Shown: positions 1 through 8,871 of the stretch, one piece after another
Numbering within the stretch: the first letter of the stretch is position 1
Layout: each line of letters starts with the position of its first letter
From: Bdellovibrionales bacterium
GTDB lineage: Bacteria > Bdellovibrionota > UBA1018
Length of the DNA stretch: 64,000 bases
Assembly (NCBI GenBank): GCA_016786465.1
Contig: JAEUWC010000030.1
Coordinates: 186,001 to 250,000, forward strand
Direction of reading: 5' to 3'
Notes under the pieces: model-generated
The model's input: only the letters and a program-made list of their open reading frames with translations
What the model was told of the DNA's origin: nothing
The model's database searches: none
Made by a program: the position numbers and the translations under genes

Positions 1-832
1 CGATTTCACAAAGGGCGGGTGCCGGTAATGCAAAGACCCAGTTCGCATCGCTAGAATTTGGGCCTAACCGCGTATTCAAAACCCCAGGATCCAATTCCTG
101 ACCCAGAAAAATTTCACAGCGTCCGGACGCGCGAAGTTTCGCTTCCAGCGCTCGCACCAAAGATTCCATCCCCAGCCTTGGGGCAACCATCTTGGATCGA
201 GCACGTCGATCCAACGCAGCAGGCACTTTCACGCGCCGAGTGATCTTTTCCCCAATCCAGCGACTGGCCAAGGAATGCCCCGGCAGGCCCACCAGGCGGG
301 GAAAAGTCATTTCTACGTTCAGGTCATCGGGTCGGGCTCCGTAAATTCCCCGCAAAAACGGCACTAAAAGCAAATCCGTCGCCCGCCGACCCAAATGCCG
401 ATCGCCCCAAGCGCGAAGATTCCCGGGCGCACGAAATCGCGCCAGCAAAACTCGAAACAAAAGACCCAAGAACCCAATCGGCCCAAGCAGACCAAAAATC
501 CCACCGGGCAGCGAACGCGCGCGCCCACGCCAAAGTACAAAACGCCCCTTGCATCCCGGACGGACTTGCACGCAGTCCACTGCCAGTTCTTCGCAAAACT
601 TCAAAACGTCGGGGCTTGCCAAAAATGAATGGGCCGCTGTTTCGGCCAGACGCATGGATGGAAGGCCAGCGTCCAAAACGCGCGTCTGAATCAGTCCACC
701 CAGGCGGTTCGATTTTTCATAGATCTGGACTGTTTGACCGGCCTGAACCAAACGATAGGCCGCGATCAAACCCGCGATTCCTCCGCCAATCACGATGGAC
801 TTCTTTCGGGTCGGATCCAGTTTGCCGATCAT
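1..832 (-). CDS. hemY: protoporphyrinogen oxidase (HemG/HemY type), 3' end missing
   Basis: FAD-dependent oxidase that would convert protoporphyrinogen IX to protoporphyrin IX. Read on the minus strand from the ATG at 832, it opens with a dinucleotide-binding motif (VIGGGIAGLIAAYRL, about residues 12-26) followed by a ribose-binding acid (YEKSNRLGG) and the GGLIQT stretch usual in this amine-oxidase-like family. The frame stays open to base 1, so about 277 residues are seen and the C-terminal FAD region lies outside the window. It begins 21 bases after the hemN stop and is the last visible gene of the haem operon. The family call is good; HemY versus another FAD oxidase of the same fold rests largely on context. 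Confidence 0.8.
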   Translation of the reverse strand, partial: MIGKLDPTRKKSIVIGGGIAGLIAAYRLVQAGQTVQIYEKSNRLGGLIQTRVLDAGLPSMRLAETAAHSFLASPDVLKFCEELAVDCVQVRPGCKGRFVLWRGRARSLPGGIFGLLGPIGFLGLLFRVLLARFRAPGNLRAWGDRHLGRRATDLLLVPFLRGIYGARPDDLNVEMTFPRLVGLPGHSLASRWIGEKITRRVKVPAALDRRARSKMVAPRLGMESLVRALEAKLRASGRCEIFLGQELDPGVLNTRLGPNSSDANWVFALPAPALCEI

Positions 833-853
833 CGGATTGAACCTATCGTTGCC

Positions 854-2227
854 CTAAATCGTTTGGCTAAATAGCTGAGTCGCCGGAGCCTGACGGGTTA
901 AACGCGCATCAAACGCCATGCAGACATTGCGCAAAAACGGCCGGCCTTTTTCGGTGACCTGACAATCGGATTCCCGAAATTCAATCAACCCGTCTTTGAC
1001 CAATTCCTGAAGACGCCCCGGAACCTGATCCAAGTACTGGTCCCAAGTGCCGCCGTCACGTGCCCAGGACGTTTTCATCTGGGTCATCAGATTCAAAATA
1101 TGCCGACGAAGAACCAAATCTTCAGCCGACAAGACGTGTCCGCGCAACAAAGGCAGTTCGCCCTTTTCGACTCGCGATTGATAGGTTTCCAGAAGTTTCT
1201 CGTTTTGGGCGAACGCTCTCCAAGAATCCCCAATGGACGAAACGCCCAGGCCGATCAAGGGCGCAACGTTTCGCGCCGTATAGCCCATGAAGTTGCGATG
1301 AAGCTGACCCTGTTTGGAAGATTTCCAAAGGCTATCGGTTTCCAGTGCAAAATGGTCCATCCCGATTTCGCGGTAACCCACGTCTTCCAGCATCTTGCGA
1401 CCCAGTTCGTAAAGTGCGCGCTTGTCATCGCCGCCCGGAAGATCGGCTTCGGTAAAGCGCCGCTGCGATGGCTTGATCCAGGGCACGTGCGCGTAAGCGT
1501 AAAAAGCGATGCGATCGGGGCGAAGACGGCGAACGGCATCGATCGTGTTTTCGATGCTTTTTTGCGTCTGAAACGGAAGCCCGTAGATCAGGTCAAAGTT
1601 GATGCTGGTATACCCCAGTTCGCGCGCTTGTTCGGTGGTCGCACGCGTCTGTTCTTCGCTTTGCACGCGGTGGACGACGTCCTGGACTTTGGGATCGAAA
1701 TCTTGAACCCCCAAGCTTAAGCGCTTGAAACCCAGTTTGGCCAAAACAGCCAAGTGGTCGCGCGTGGTGACCCGCGGGTCGGCTTCGGTTGAAAATTCGT
1801 GATCGCGCTGAACGTCTACGGTTTCTAAAACACGTGACAAAAGCGAATCCAATTCGTCAGGACTTAAAAAGGTCGGCGTCCCTCCGCCCAAGTGAAGTTC
1901 CGTCAGCGGCAAGCGTTTTCCCGATGCCGTGTGACCCAAGCGTTCTTGATAAAGCTTCCATTCTTTCAAAAGCGTTTGAATGTAAGGGCCACCGACTTCG
2001 CGGTTTCGAGTGATCCGGGTGTTGCAACCGCAGTAAGTGCAAAGCGACTGACAAAACGGAATATGAAGATAAAGCGCGGCACCGACCTTCTGCGCGGCCG
2101 CTTCCGAAAGCGCCTGATCGATTGACTGAACCCACTGGGCTTCGGTGGGATTGGTGTCCCAGTACGGAACTGTGGGGTAGCTGGTGTAGCGCGGACCCGG
2201 GACGTTGTACTTCTTCAAAAGATTCAT
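854..2227 (-). CDS. hemN: oxygen-independent coproporphyrinogen III dehydrogenase (HemN)
   Basis: Radical-SAM enzyme that decarboxylates two propionates of coproporphyrinogen III to give protoporphyrinogen IX without oxygen. The cluster-binding motif CxxxCxxC is in HIPFCQSLCTYCGCN (about residues 55-69), followed by the LHLGGGTPTFL glycine motif and a C-terminal HemN region; 457 residues is the usual length. I chose the ATG at 2227 rather than the longer frame to 2407: it has an AGGAG ribosome site, begins MNLLKKYNVPGPRYTSYP as the family does, and makes an ATGA overlap with the hemE stop. The extra upstream frame lies inside hemE. Pairing HemN with a downstream oxidase suggests the pathway runs at low oxygen at least to this step. 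Confidence 0.96.
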   Translation of the reverse strand: MNLLKKYNVPGPRYTSYPTVPYWDTNPTEAQWVQSIDQALSEAAAQKVGAALYLHIPFCQSLCTYCGCNTRITRNREVGGPYIQTLLKEWKLYQERLGHTASGKRLPLTELHLGGGTPTFLSPDELDSLLSRVLETVDVQRDHEFSTEADPRVTTRDHLAVLAKLGFKRLSLGVQDFDPKVQDVVHRVQSEEQTRATTEQARELGYTSINFDLIYGLPFQTQKSIENTIDAVRRLRPDRIAFYAYAHVPWIKPSQRRFTEADLPGGDDKRALYELGRKMLEDVGYREIGMDHFALETDSLWKSSKQGQLHRNFMGYTARNVAPLIGLGVSSIGDSWRAFAQNEKLLETYQSRVEKGELPLLRGHVLSAEDLVLRRHILNLMTQMKTSWARDGGTWDQYLDQVPGRLQELVKDGLIEFRESDCQVTEKGRPFLRNVCMAFDARLTRQAPATQLFSQTI

Positions 2228-3261
2228 GCGAAGATCTCCTTTTGAAGTTTCAGGAAAAGTCGAACGTTGTCTTCGGGTGTGCCTGGTAAAACGCCATGCC
2301 CCAGTCCGCAGATCCAACCTTGAAGCTGGGCCTTGGGCAGGGCTTTGACGGTGGCGAAAACTTCGCGAAGCCGGGCTTCCAAAGTTTTCGGTTCCAAGAA
2401 CAACCATTCGGGATCGACGTTGCCTTGGATCACGAAGCGATCCGACAATTGCGAAAGAACGCGGTCAATGGGCGTTCGCCAGTCAACCCCAAGCGCGGAT
2501 ACTGGAAGAGCATCAAAAAGCCCCCAATGTTCGAAAGAAGTACCCTTGGTGTACAGGGTCACAGGAAGTTTTGGAAAATACTGACTGAAGGAATTCAAGA
2601 TGCGCTTCAGGCTAGGGATCACGTAACGAGCATATTCAGATGCGGAAAGATCGCCAGCACAAGTGTCCATCATCGCTAGCGTGTCGATTCCGCACCGAGC
2701 TTGAATGCACATGTTTTCCACAATCAGTTCTTCGAACTGTTCTAAGAAGCCTTCCCAGCGTCCATCCGTCAGGCCGGCTTTTGAATCCTTCAATTCACCT
2801 TTGTGGGATCCGTCGACGGCGTAACAAAAAAGCGTCCATGGGCCGCCGACAAACCCAATCAGGCCTTTTTCAGGCGACAATTCGCGTTTGATCAAATGAA
2901 GCGCTTCGGCTTGAAAATCCATGTGCGAAGCGCGGGCCTTTCCTCCCTTCAGTTTCGAAAGATCACGCGCAGATTTCAGGTACCAATCCAAAGCCGGGCC
3001 CGGTTCGTATTTCAGCCCCATTCCCATGGCTTCTAAAGGAAACAAAAGATCCGAAAAAAGAATTGCGGCATCAAAACCAAAGTCACGGATCGGTCCCATC
3101 GTCACTTCGCAGGCGACTTCGGGGATCTTGCAAAGGTCGATGAATCCGTATTGCTTTCGAAGCCCTTGATAGTGGGTGTGGTAGCGGCCCGCTTGTCGCA
3201 TGAACCAGACTGGGGGTCTTTGTGTGTTTTGCTTAGCTAAAGTTTTTTGAAAAAGGTTCAT
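2224..3261 (-). CDS. hemE: uroporphyrinogen decarboxylase
   Basis: Cytosolic enzyme removing the four acetate carboxyls of uroporphyrinogen III to give coproporphyrinogen III. The 345-residue protein has the N-terminal substrate-binding signature PVWFMRQAGRY (about residues 17-27), the conserved ILFSDLLFPLEAMG stretch with the catalytic aspartate, and GFVGGPWTL further on. Length matches the family. Both ends overlap neighbours by four bases (ATGA with the response regulator before it and with hemN after it), so translation is probably coupled through the operon. Confidence 0.97.
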   Translation of the reverse strand: MNLFQKTLAKQNTQRPPVWFMRQAGRYHTHYQGLRKQYGFIDLCKIPEVACEVTMGPIRDFGFDAAILFSDLLFPLEAMGMGLKYEPGPALDWYLKSARDLSKLKGGKARASHMDFQAEALHLIKRELSPEKGLIGFVGGPWTLFCYAVDGSHKGELKDSKAGLTDGRWEGFLEQFEELIVENMCIQARCGIDTLAMMDTCAGDLSASEYARYVIPSLKRILNSFSQYFPKLPVTLYTKGTSFEHWGLFDALPVSALGVDWRTPIDRVLSQLSDRFVIQGNVDPEWLFLEPKTLEARLREVFATVKALPKAQLQGWICGLGHGVLPGTPEDNVRLFLKLQKEIFA

Positions 3262-3953
3262 TCTTCACCATCCATAAGTTGATATCCAACGCCGCGTACG
3301 CTTCGAATCGTTTTGGGATCGTCAGGCGCGACTTCGACCAAGCGACGAATCTTGACAATAAAGTTGTCCACCGTGCGGGGACTGGGGTCTTCGCCTTCGG
3401 ACCAGGCTTCGTTCAAGATGTCATCGCGCGAAACGACTTGGCCCTTTTTCTGGACCAAAAGCTTTAGGACCATGCATTCTTTGTGGGTCAACGGATGCGA
3501 AACGCCATCGACCAGGGCCTGGAATTTTTGGAAATCGACTTCGGCGCGCCCAATTCGAACCGTCGCCTGCGAGCCGATTTTTTCGGCGCGCTTTAAAGCG
3601 TTGCGGATGCGCAAAACCAATTCTTTAAAATGAAAGGGCTTCACGACGTAATCTTCTGCGCCCAGTTCCAAGCCCTTGATTCGGTCTTCGGGGTTTCCAA
3701 ACGCCGTCAGAAAAACAATGGCGCAGCTGGGGGTGCGCGCCCTTAGGGTTTTGGCAAAACTAAAACCATCGCCATCGGGAAGGCCCACGTCCAAAAGCGC
3801 TAAATCAAACCGGTGCTGACCCAAAAGGTCTTCGGCTGTTTTCACCAGGGGCGCCAGGTGAATTTCAAAACCCTCGCGAATCAACCTTTCCGTCAGCGTT
3901 GCTGCGACGTTCTTTTCGTCTTCAAGCACTAAAAGTTTTGGCTTAATTTCCAT
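3258..3953 (-). CDS. OmpR/PhoB-family response regulator inside the haem operon
   Basis: Two-component DNA-binding regulator. Residues 1-120 form a receiver domain: acidic pair in LVLEDEKN, phospho-accepting Asp in LALLDVGLPDGDGF, Thr in VFLTAFG and Lys in DYVVKPFHF. Residues about 130-231 form an OmpR-type winged helix ending in the wing TIRSVRGVGYQL. I start it at the ATG at 3953, which has GAGG upstream; a GTG at 3968 in frame is possible. It overlaps the kinase gene by 11 bases and hemE by four (ATGA). Being locked between hemL and hemE, it is expected to be made with the haem enzymes. Its targets are not visible. Confidence 0.93.
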   Translation of the reverse strand: MEIKPKLLVLEDEKNVAATLTERLIREGFEIHLAPLVKTAEDLLGQHRFDLALLDVGLPDGDGFSFAKTLRARTPSCAIVFLTAFGNPEDRIKGLELGAEDYVVKPFHFKELVLRIRNALKRAEKIGSQATVRIGRAEVDFQKFQALVDGVSHPLTHKECMVLKLLVQKKGQVVSRDDILNEAWSEGEDPSPRTVDNFIVKIRRLVEVAPDDPKTIRSVRGVGYQLMDGEE

Positions 3954-4953
3954 GGGAAGGTTCCTCACGTCTTAGCCAAATCTGAGTCTGAAAGCCACCA
4001 CTGGGATGGCCCCCAAAACTTGCTCGCCCGCCCATTTTTTCAGAAAGCGCGCGCACCAGGTATAAGCCCACACCAGCGCCTTGGGATTTTTCCCCGCGCT
4101 GAAAAATCTGACCCAATCGGCGTTCCAAGCCACCGGATGCGCCCTGGGTCCCTTGAATGCCTTTTCCACGATCGGAAACAGACAAGCGATACAGATTTCC
4201 GTCGGGCTTGCCTTCGACGGTGACGACCGTGGGGTTCGTTCCGCTGTAACGAACCGAATTTTCGACCAGATTTCTAAAAATCGTGCGCAAGGCGCCGGTG
4301 TCGGCCAAAACGATAGCGGGTTCCAGTTTCACCTGAAATTCAACCGAGTGGTCTTTGCGTCCTTCAAATTCAGCGCGCGCGCGAAGAATCCAATCCGCAA
4401 TGGATACCCCGTTGACGTTCAAAATTCCGCCGCCTTCCAGGCGCGCTAATTCTAAGGTGCGATCGACTTGGGTTTGTAGCCGGGTCGTGTCGTCCATCAG
4501 GCGATCGACCAAGGGGTGCAAGGCCGTGTCTCCTTTTTCAGCAACCGCATCGTGAATGGATTCGGCTTGAAGCCGGATACTGGTTAGCGGGGTTCGAAGT
4601 TCGTGGGTGACGGACGCAAAAAAAGCCTGCATGGATTTGGCGCGCAGTTTTTCACGGCGATAAAACCAAAAAACCAAGAACGTCGATGAAACCATCAAAA
4701 AGATGAACGCCGACGATTCGGCATAAATCATTCGCTGCGCCGACTGCAGTTCACGTGGTTCTTCGGTTAGCGTTTGCCCGCGTGCCGTGGCCAATTCCTT
4801 CTTTAAAGCGACGATCTTTTCGGATCGATCCAAAATCACGCTTCCCCACCAGACGGCCAAGACCGCGATGAAGCCGATCCAAAAAAGCTGGATCCCCAAA
4901 ACCCAACGAAGCCGTTGGATTGGGCGAATGGAAAGCTGGCCTTGTCCGGTCAC
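3943..4953 (-). CDS. sensor histidine kinase inside the haem operon
   Basis: Membrane histidine kinase, 336 residues, partner of the response regulator that follows it. Two membrane segments (about residues 15-38 and 73-95) enclose only about 35 periplasmic residues, so there is no recognisable input domain. The H-box is ASVTHELRTPLTS, the N-box FRNLVENSVRYSG, and the ATP lid has SVSDRGKGI and GAGVGLYLVRALSEKMGG. The start is the GTG at 4953, whose GTGA overlaps the hemL stop. With so little outside the membrane, sensing may occur in the membrane or at the periplasmic face. Haem, a porphyrin or a redox state would suit the neighbours, but that is inference only. Confidence 0.93.
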   Translation of the reverse strand: MTGQGQLSIRPIQRLRWVLGIQLFWIGFIAVLAVWWGSVILDRSEKIVALKKELATARGQTLTEEPRELQSAQRMIYAESSAFIFLMVSSTFLVFWFYRREKLRAKSMQAFFASVTHELRTPLTSIRLQAESIHDAVAEKGDTALHPLVDRLMDDTTRLQTQVDRTLELARLEGGGILNVNGVSIADWILRARAEFEGRKDHSVEFQVKLEPAIVLADTGALRTIFRNLVENSVRYSGTNPTVVTVEGKPDGNLYRLSVSDRGKGIQGTQGASGGLERRLGQIFQRGEKSQGAGVGLYLVRALSEKMGGRASFGGHPSGGFQTQIWLRREEPSHGN

Positions 4954-6248
4954 TGAAGTCCCTTCACAAAAGCCGAAACTAGACCGTCTAGGTCTTGTTC
5001 GGTGTGCGCGGTGGACATGAATGAAACTTCAAATCCGCTAGGCGCTAAATAATAGCCTTGCGAAAGCAGGGAATGAAATCCCTTGGCGTAGCGTTCCTTT
5101 TGGTTTTCCGGAATCTGGGTCTGAGCGCGCACAAATCCGTCCGCGCTTTTTGCCGAACCCAAGACACCCCAGAACAGGGAAGCGTAGTTCTGAAACTTGA
5201 TGTCTTTTACGCCAGCAGCTGCCGACGCTTTTTCAAGCTTACGGCAAAGTTCGTCGCAGTGTTTTTCCAAACGGGCATACGGATTTTCACGCTTCAATTT
5301 TTTCAGCATCGCAATCCCTGCTGTCATGGCCACGGGATTCGCTGACAAAGTTCCGGCCTGGTAAACCGGGCCACTGGGTGCGACCAGGTCCATTAAATCC
5401 CGGCGCCCACCATAAGCGCCGACAGGGAAGCCACCGCCGATGACTTTTCCGTACGTGAAAAGATCTGGGCGAAGCCCCGTGCGTTCTGCCATTCCGCCAA
5501 AGGCCACGCGAAAGCCCGTGATGACTTCGTCAAAGATCACTAGCGCGCCGTGCTTTTTTGCGATCGCGCACATTTCTTCCAGGAAGCCGTCTTTTGGAAG
5601 CAAAAGCCCGTTGTTGGCGGGAATGGGTTCCACGATCACGGCCGCGATGTCTTTGCCGTGGGCTTGAAACATGGTTTCAAGCGCGGGCAGGTCATCCAAA
5701 GGCACGACCAAAGTTTCGCCAGCGACATTCTTAGATACGCCAGCGCTATCGGGTGACGCCATTTCGGCAAGGCCCGAACCCGCGCGAACCAGCATCGAAT
5801 CCACGTGGCCGTGATAGCAGCCGTCAAATTTCACGATTTTGGATCGGCCCGTGGCACCACGTGCGACACGAAGTGCGGCCATCACGGCTTCGGTTCCTGA
5901 ATTCACGAAGCGAATTTTTTCGATCCAAGGAAGCTGCCCGGTGATGTATTCGGCCAGTTCCAAAGAATACGGTTCGGTGGTTCCGTAAGACCATCCGCGC
6001 GAAAGCGCGCCTTTGACGGCGTCCGCGATTTCCGGATCTTGGTGACCAAAAAGTAAAGGTCCCCAGGACATGCAGAAATCCACGTAAGAATTGCCGTCGA
6101 CGTCGTAAAGTCGGGACCCTTCGGCGGATTTGATGAAGCGGGGAACGCCGCCGACGCCGCGAAATGCGCGAACGGGTGAATGCACGCCACCGGGTGCGAC
6201 TTTTTTCGATCGTTCAAACAAGGCTTCTGATTCTTTAAATCCGCTCAT
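4950..6248 (-). CDS. hemL: glutamate-1-semialdehyde 2,1-aminomutase
   Basis: PLP enzyme converting glutamate-1-semialdehyde to 5-aminolevulinate, the second step of the C5 pathway. The 432-residue protein begins with the family's SGVHSPVRAF-like stretch (PGGVHSPVRAFRGVGG), carries the FVNSGTEAVMAALRVARG motif, the cofactor aspartate in IFDEVITGFR, and the Schiff-base lysine in TYGKVIGGGFPVGAYGG. Length is typical. Start and stop overlap hemB (ATGA) and the histidine kinase (GTGA). Confidence 0.97.
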   Translation of the reverse strand: MSGFKESEALFERSKKVAPGGVHSPVRAFRGVGGVPRFIKSAEGSRLYDVDGNSYVDFCMSWGPLLFGHQDPEIADAVKGALSRGWSYGTTEPYSLELAEYITGQLPWIEKIRFVNSGTEAVMAALRVARGATGRSKIVKFDGCYHGHVDSMLVRAGSGLAEMASPDSAGVSKNVAGETLVVPLDDLPALETMFQAHGKDIAAVIVEPIPANNGLLLPKDGFLEEMCAIAKKHGALVIFDEVITGFRVAFGGMAERTGLRPDLFTYGKVIGGGFPVGAYGGRRDLMDLVAPSGPVYQAGTLSANPVAMTAGIAMLKKLKRENPYARLEKHCDELCRKLEKASAAAGVKDIKFQNYASLFWGVLGSAKSADGFVRAQTQIPENQKERYAKGFHSLLSQGYYLAPSGFEVSFMSTAHTEQDLDGLVSAFVKGLQ

Positions 6249-7270
6249 GACTGCTGGTTCTCCTGAATGATTTTTCGGGCTTCACGCGCCCCGTAAGTGA
6301 TGATGATTTCTGCGCCTGCGCGAATGAACGCGGTCCATGCTTCCAGGTGCGCGGCGTTTCGTTGGATCAGGCCCTTTTCCGCCATCAGTTCAATTGCGGC
6401 GTATTCGCCGCTGACTTCGTAAACGGCCCAAGGAAGCGGAATTCTTTTTGACAAGTCGGCCAGTACGTCCAGGTAAGGCATTCCGGGTTTCACCATCAGA
6501 ATATCCGCGCCTTCTTCCTGGTCGCGAACGGATGAAAGGTACGCATCTGACGGGCGGCCTGGATCGATCTGATAAGTCGCGCGGTCTTTCAGGGGTTCAG
6601 ACATTCCGGCAATGGTTTTTGGAGCGGAATCGGCCGCCACACGAAACGGTCCATAGAACTTGGAATGAAATTTTGCGGAATAACTTAAGATCAACGTTTG
6701 CTTCAGCGAAGGGTGTTTGGCGGATTCTTCGTCAAGCGCGCGGCGAATGGCCCCAATTCGGCCATCCATCATATCGCTTGGAGCCACACAGTCCGCGCCC
6801 GCGCGCGCGTAAGCGACGGCGGCCTTGACCAGTTCTGAAACCGTTTCAGGATTCATGACGTGATCGCCGGAATCGCTCAAGACGCCGCACTGTCCGTGCG
6901 CGGTGGACGAACAAAGGCAGACGTCGACGGCCAGGAAAATCTTTTTTCCGAATCTTTTCTTCGCGGCTTGGATTTGCGAAGCCACGAAGCTGGGATCGAA
7001 GTTCGACAGGCCTTTGTTTTTCGGAACCCCAAAAAGAAGGAATTTCGTGACACCGACTTCTAGGTCTTTTTCGATTTGCTGAAGCAGGGTTTCCGGCGTT
7101 TCACGAAAAACACCCGTCAGCCCGGGGATTGATTCGCGTGCTGGGATTCCTTCGACGACAAAAAGGGGTTGAATCAGCTGTTCGACTGAAACGCGAACTT
7201 CGCGCGTCAGTTCGCGAACCCAAGGGTTGCCGCGATTGCGACGAAGCGTCAGACCTAGTTTTGAATCCAT
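6245..7270 (-). CDS. hemB: delta-aminolevulinate dehydratase (porphobilinogen synthase)
   Basis: Condenses two 5-aminolevulinates to porphobilinogen. The cysteine-rich metal site DVCLCSSTAHGQCG (about residues 117-130) indicates a zinc-dependent form. Two active-site lysines are in YSAKFHSKFYGPFR and ILMVKPGMPYLD. I use the ATG at 7270 (341 residues), eight bases after an AGGAG; a GTG three codons upstream is also in frame. The first 16 bases overlap the end of the hemC-hemD gene, and the stop overlaps the hemL start by four bases. Confidence 0.97.
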   Translation of the reverse strand: MDSKLGLTLRRNRGNPWVRELTREVRVSVEQLIQPLFVVEGIPARESIPGLTGVFRETPETLLQQIEKDLEVGVTKFLLFGVPKNKGLSNFDPSFVASQIQAAKKRFGKKIFLAVDVCLCSSTAHGQCGVLSDSGDHVMNPETVSELVKAAVAYARAGADCVAPSDMMDGRIGAIRRALDEESAKHPSLKQTLILSYSAKFHSKFYGPFRVAADSAPKTIAGMSEPLKDRATYQIDPGRPSDAYLSSVRDQEEGADILMVKPGMPYLDVLADLSKRIPLPWAVYEVSGEYAAIELMAEKGLIQRNAAHLEAWTAFIRAGAEIIITYGAREARKIIQENQQS

Positions 7271-8871
7271 TTTCTCCACTCCTCAATGCTGGGAAAAACT
7301 TGAAATGCGACCCCAGCGTCGCGCAGAACTTTTGCGGTCTTGCCGGCGCCGCACGCGTGGTGCGCGCCTGGTGGCACGTGACGGATGTGTTTTTGAAACT
7401 GGGTTCCGCTGCCCCAGAAAAAATGCGTGTAGCCGACCAGGTCCTGGCTGGCGTCGCGTTCGGATTCTTCGCTGATTCGGTAGGTTGCGACCTTGGTGCC
7501 TTCTTCGACCGAAGAATCTTCGTGGGTCAGGATCACCCAACCGTCCGGCTTCGACAGGCCCAAAATGGGTTCAGACAAGGTTTTACGAATGTGGTCCCAC
7601 CCAAATCCTTCAGCACAGCCTTCGACCCAAATGCCCTTTTCCGCTAGCTTCCACCAGCTTTGAACGCCTGCCGTCCAGACCCTTTGCCCTGGGCCACTGA
7701 TCGCGGCTGCGACTTCGGCGGTCGGGACCGCGCGGCTATGCGCGACGAAAACGCAGGAAGCCTGGCTAACCGGATCCAGCCTTGCATGGGTTGCTTCTTG
7801 AATCGCCGACTGGCCGCGCGTGGCTTTCTCGGCCCGGTGCAAGGACCCATCCCAAGCCCGAACGCCCCCGGCCGCGGCTGTACCACCGGCCGCGCCGGCT
7901 GCTGCGCCCCCGGCCGCGCCGCTTGCGCCAAGACCCGCGGGTTTCGCGGGTCGGTCCCACTGAATTTCGTTCATTTCAACGCCGGCCTGGTCGCGGCCGC
8001 GGATCACTAGAACTTTACCCACGCCATCCAAGGTCAGTGCCGACGCACCAAACTTTTGGTGGCAACCGCCGCCGCTTCGGCGAAGAATCGCGCGTTCGGC
8101 TGCGACTTCCGCGCGCGATGTTGCGTGGTCTAGCTTTTTCAGGACGCCTTGAACTGCGGAATCATTCGCGCGGCATTCAATCGCCAAAGCTCCTTGCCCG
8201 GGCGCGGTCGGGTTTTCCGTCAGCGGCAAAACCATCCAGTGGATTCCGCGCATCAGGGGCGCCATCTTTTCACGCGCTTCGGAGTCGGAATTCAGACGAA
8301 TCAGCCCGGCAAAAGCCAGAACGACGCCGTCTAGGTATTTTTCTGCGCCCACCGCTTCATGCACGCGTGAAAGTCGCGTGTTCACGTTTCCACGAATTTC
8401 AACAAACTGCGCGCGTGGGTGGCCTTTTTCCGTAAACGGAAGCGCGCGGTCTAAAAACCCGCGCAGGTTTTCTAGCCGCCTGGGCGATGACGTCCCGATT
8501 TTCAGGGCCTGGCCCGCGGCAAGGCGCGCTCGCGCGTGCGGCCCAAACAAAATCACGTCGCGCGAATTTTCACGCCGCGGGATCGCGGCCGATACGAATT
8601 CCGACGGACGATCCAGGCTTAAGTCCTTTAACGAATGAACGGTCAGGTCCACCGATCCTGCGCGAAGCGCTTGGTCGATTTCGGCGACGAAGAATTCTTT
8701 GCCTTCGACTTTCTGCAACGGGATGTCTTGGATGCGGTCGCCCTGGGTTTCAATTCCGACCAATTCGACGGCGATATCAGGGGATGTCTTTTCGATTTCG
8801 CGGGCGACCCACGAGCTTTGGGTCCAGGCCAGTAATGATCGGCGGGTGCCAAGCTTCAGGATTTTTTTCAC
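7255..8871 (-). CDS. hemC: porphobilinogen deaminase fused to a uroporphyrinogen-III synthase-like domain
   Basis: Residues 1 to about 300 are porphobilinogen deaminase (HemC): substrate-binding ILKLGTRRSLLAWTQSS, then VHSLKDLSLDRP, and the dipyrromethane cofactor cysteine in RSGGGCHQKFGAS. A linker of roughly 30 residues made almost only of Ala and Gly follows (GC-rich DNA near 7850-7935). The last 190 or so residues look like uroporphyrinogen-III synthase (HemD), for example VWTAGVQSWWKLAEKG and HACGAGKTAKVLRDAGV. One chain would thus make hydroxymethylbilane and close it to uroporphyrinogen III. The start is the GTG at 8871, overlapping the hemA stop as GTGA; a longer frame to 8964 would lie in hemA. 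The HemC half is certain, the HemD half weaker because that family diverges fast. Confidence 0.9.
   Translation of the reverse strand: MKKILKLGTRRSLLAWTQSSWVAREIEKTSPDIAVELVGIETQGDRIQDIPLQKVEGKEFFVAEIDQALRAGSVDLTVHSLKDLSLDRPSEFVSAAIPRRENSRDVILFGPHARARLAAGQALKIGTSSPRRLENLRGFLDRALPFTEKGHPRAQFVEIRGNVNTRLSRVHEAVGAEKYLDGVVLAFAGLIRLNSDSEAREKMAPLMRGIHWMVLPLTENPTAPGQGALAIECRANDSAVQGVLKKLDHATSRAEVAAERAILRRSGGGCHQKFGASALTLDGVGKVLVIRGRDQAGVEMNEIQWDRPAKPAGLGASGAAGGAAAGAAGGTAAAGGVRAWDGSLHRAEKATRGQSAIQEATHARLDPVSQASCVFVAHSRAVPTAEVAAAISGPGQRVWTAGVQSWWKLAEKGIWVEGCAEGFGWDHIRKTLSEPILGLSKPDGWVILTHEDSSVEEGTKVATYRISEESERDASQDLVGYTHFFWGSGTQFQKHIRHVPPGAHHACGAGKTAKVLRDAGVAFQVFPSIEEWRKWIQN

Noticed and set aside
1100-1720. 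206-residue plus-strand open frame inside hemN
   Set aside because: It is antisense to well-supported hemN codons, lacks a ribosome site and reads as low-complexity shadow sequence.
7782-8435. 217-residue plus-strand open frame inside the hemC-hemD gene
   Set aside because: Arg/Pro-rich shadow of the GC-rich Ala/Gly linker and HemC codons; no domain.
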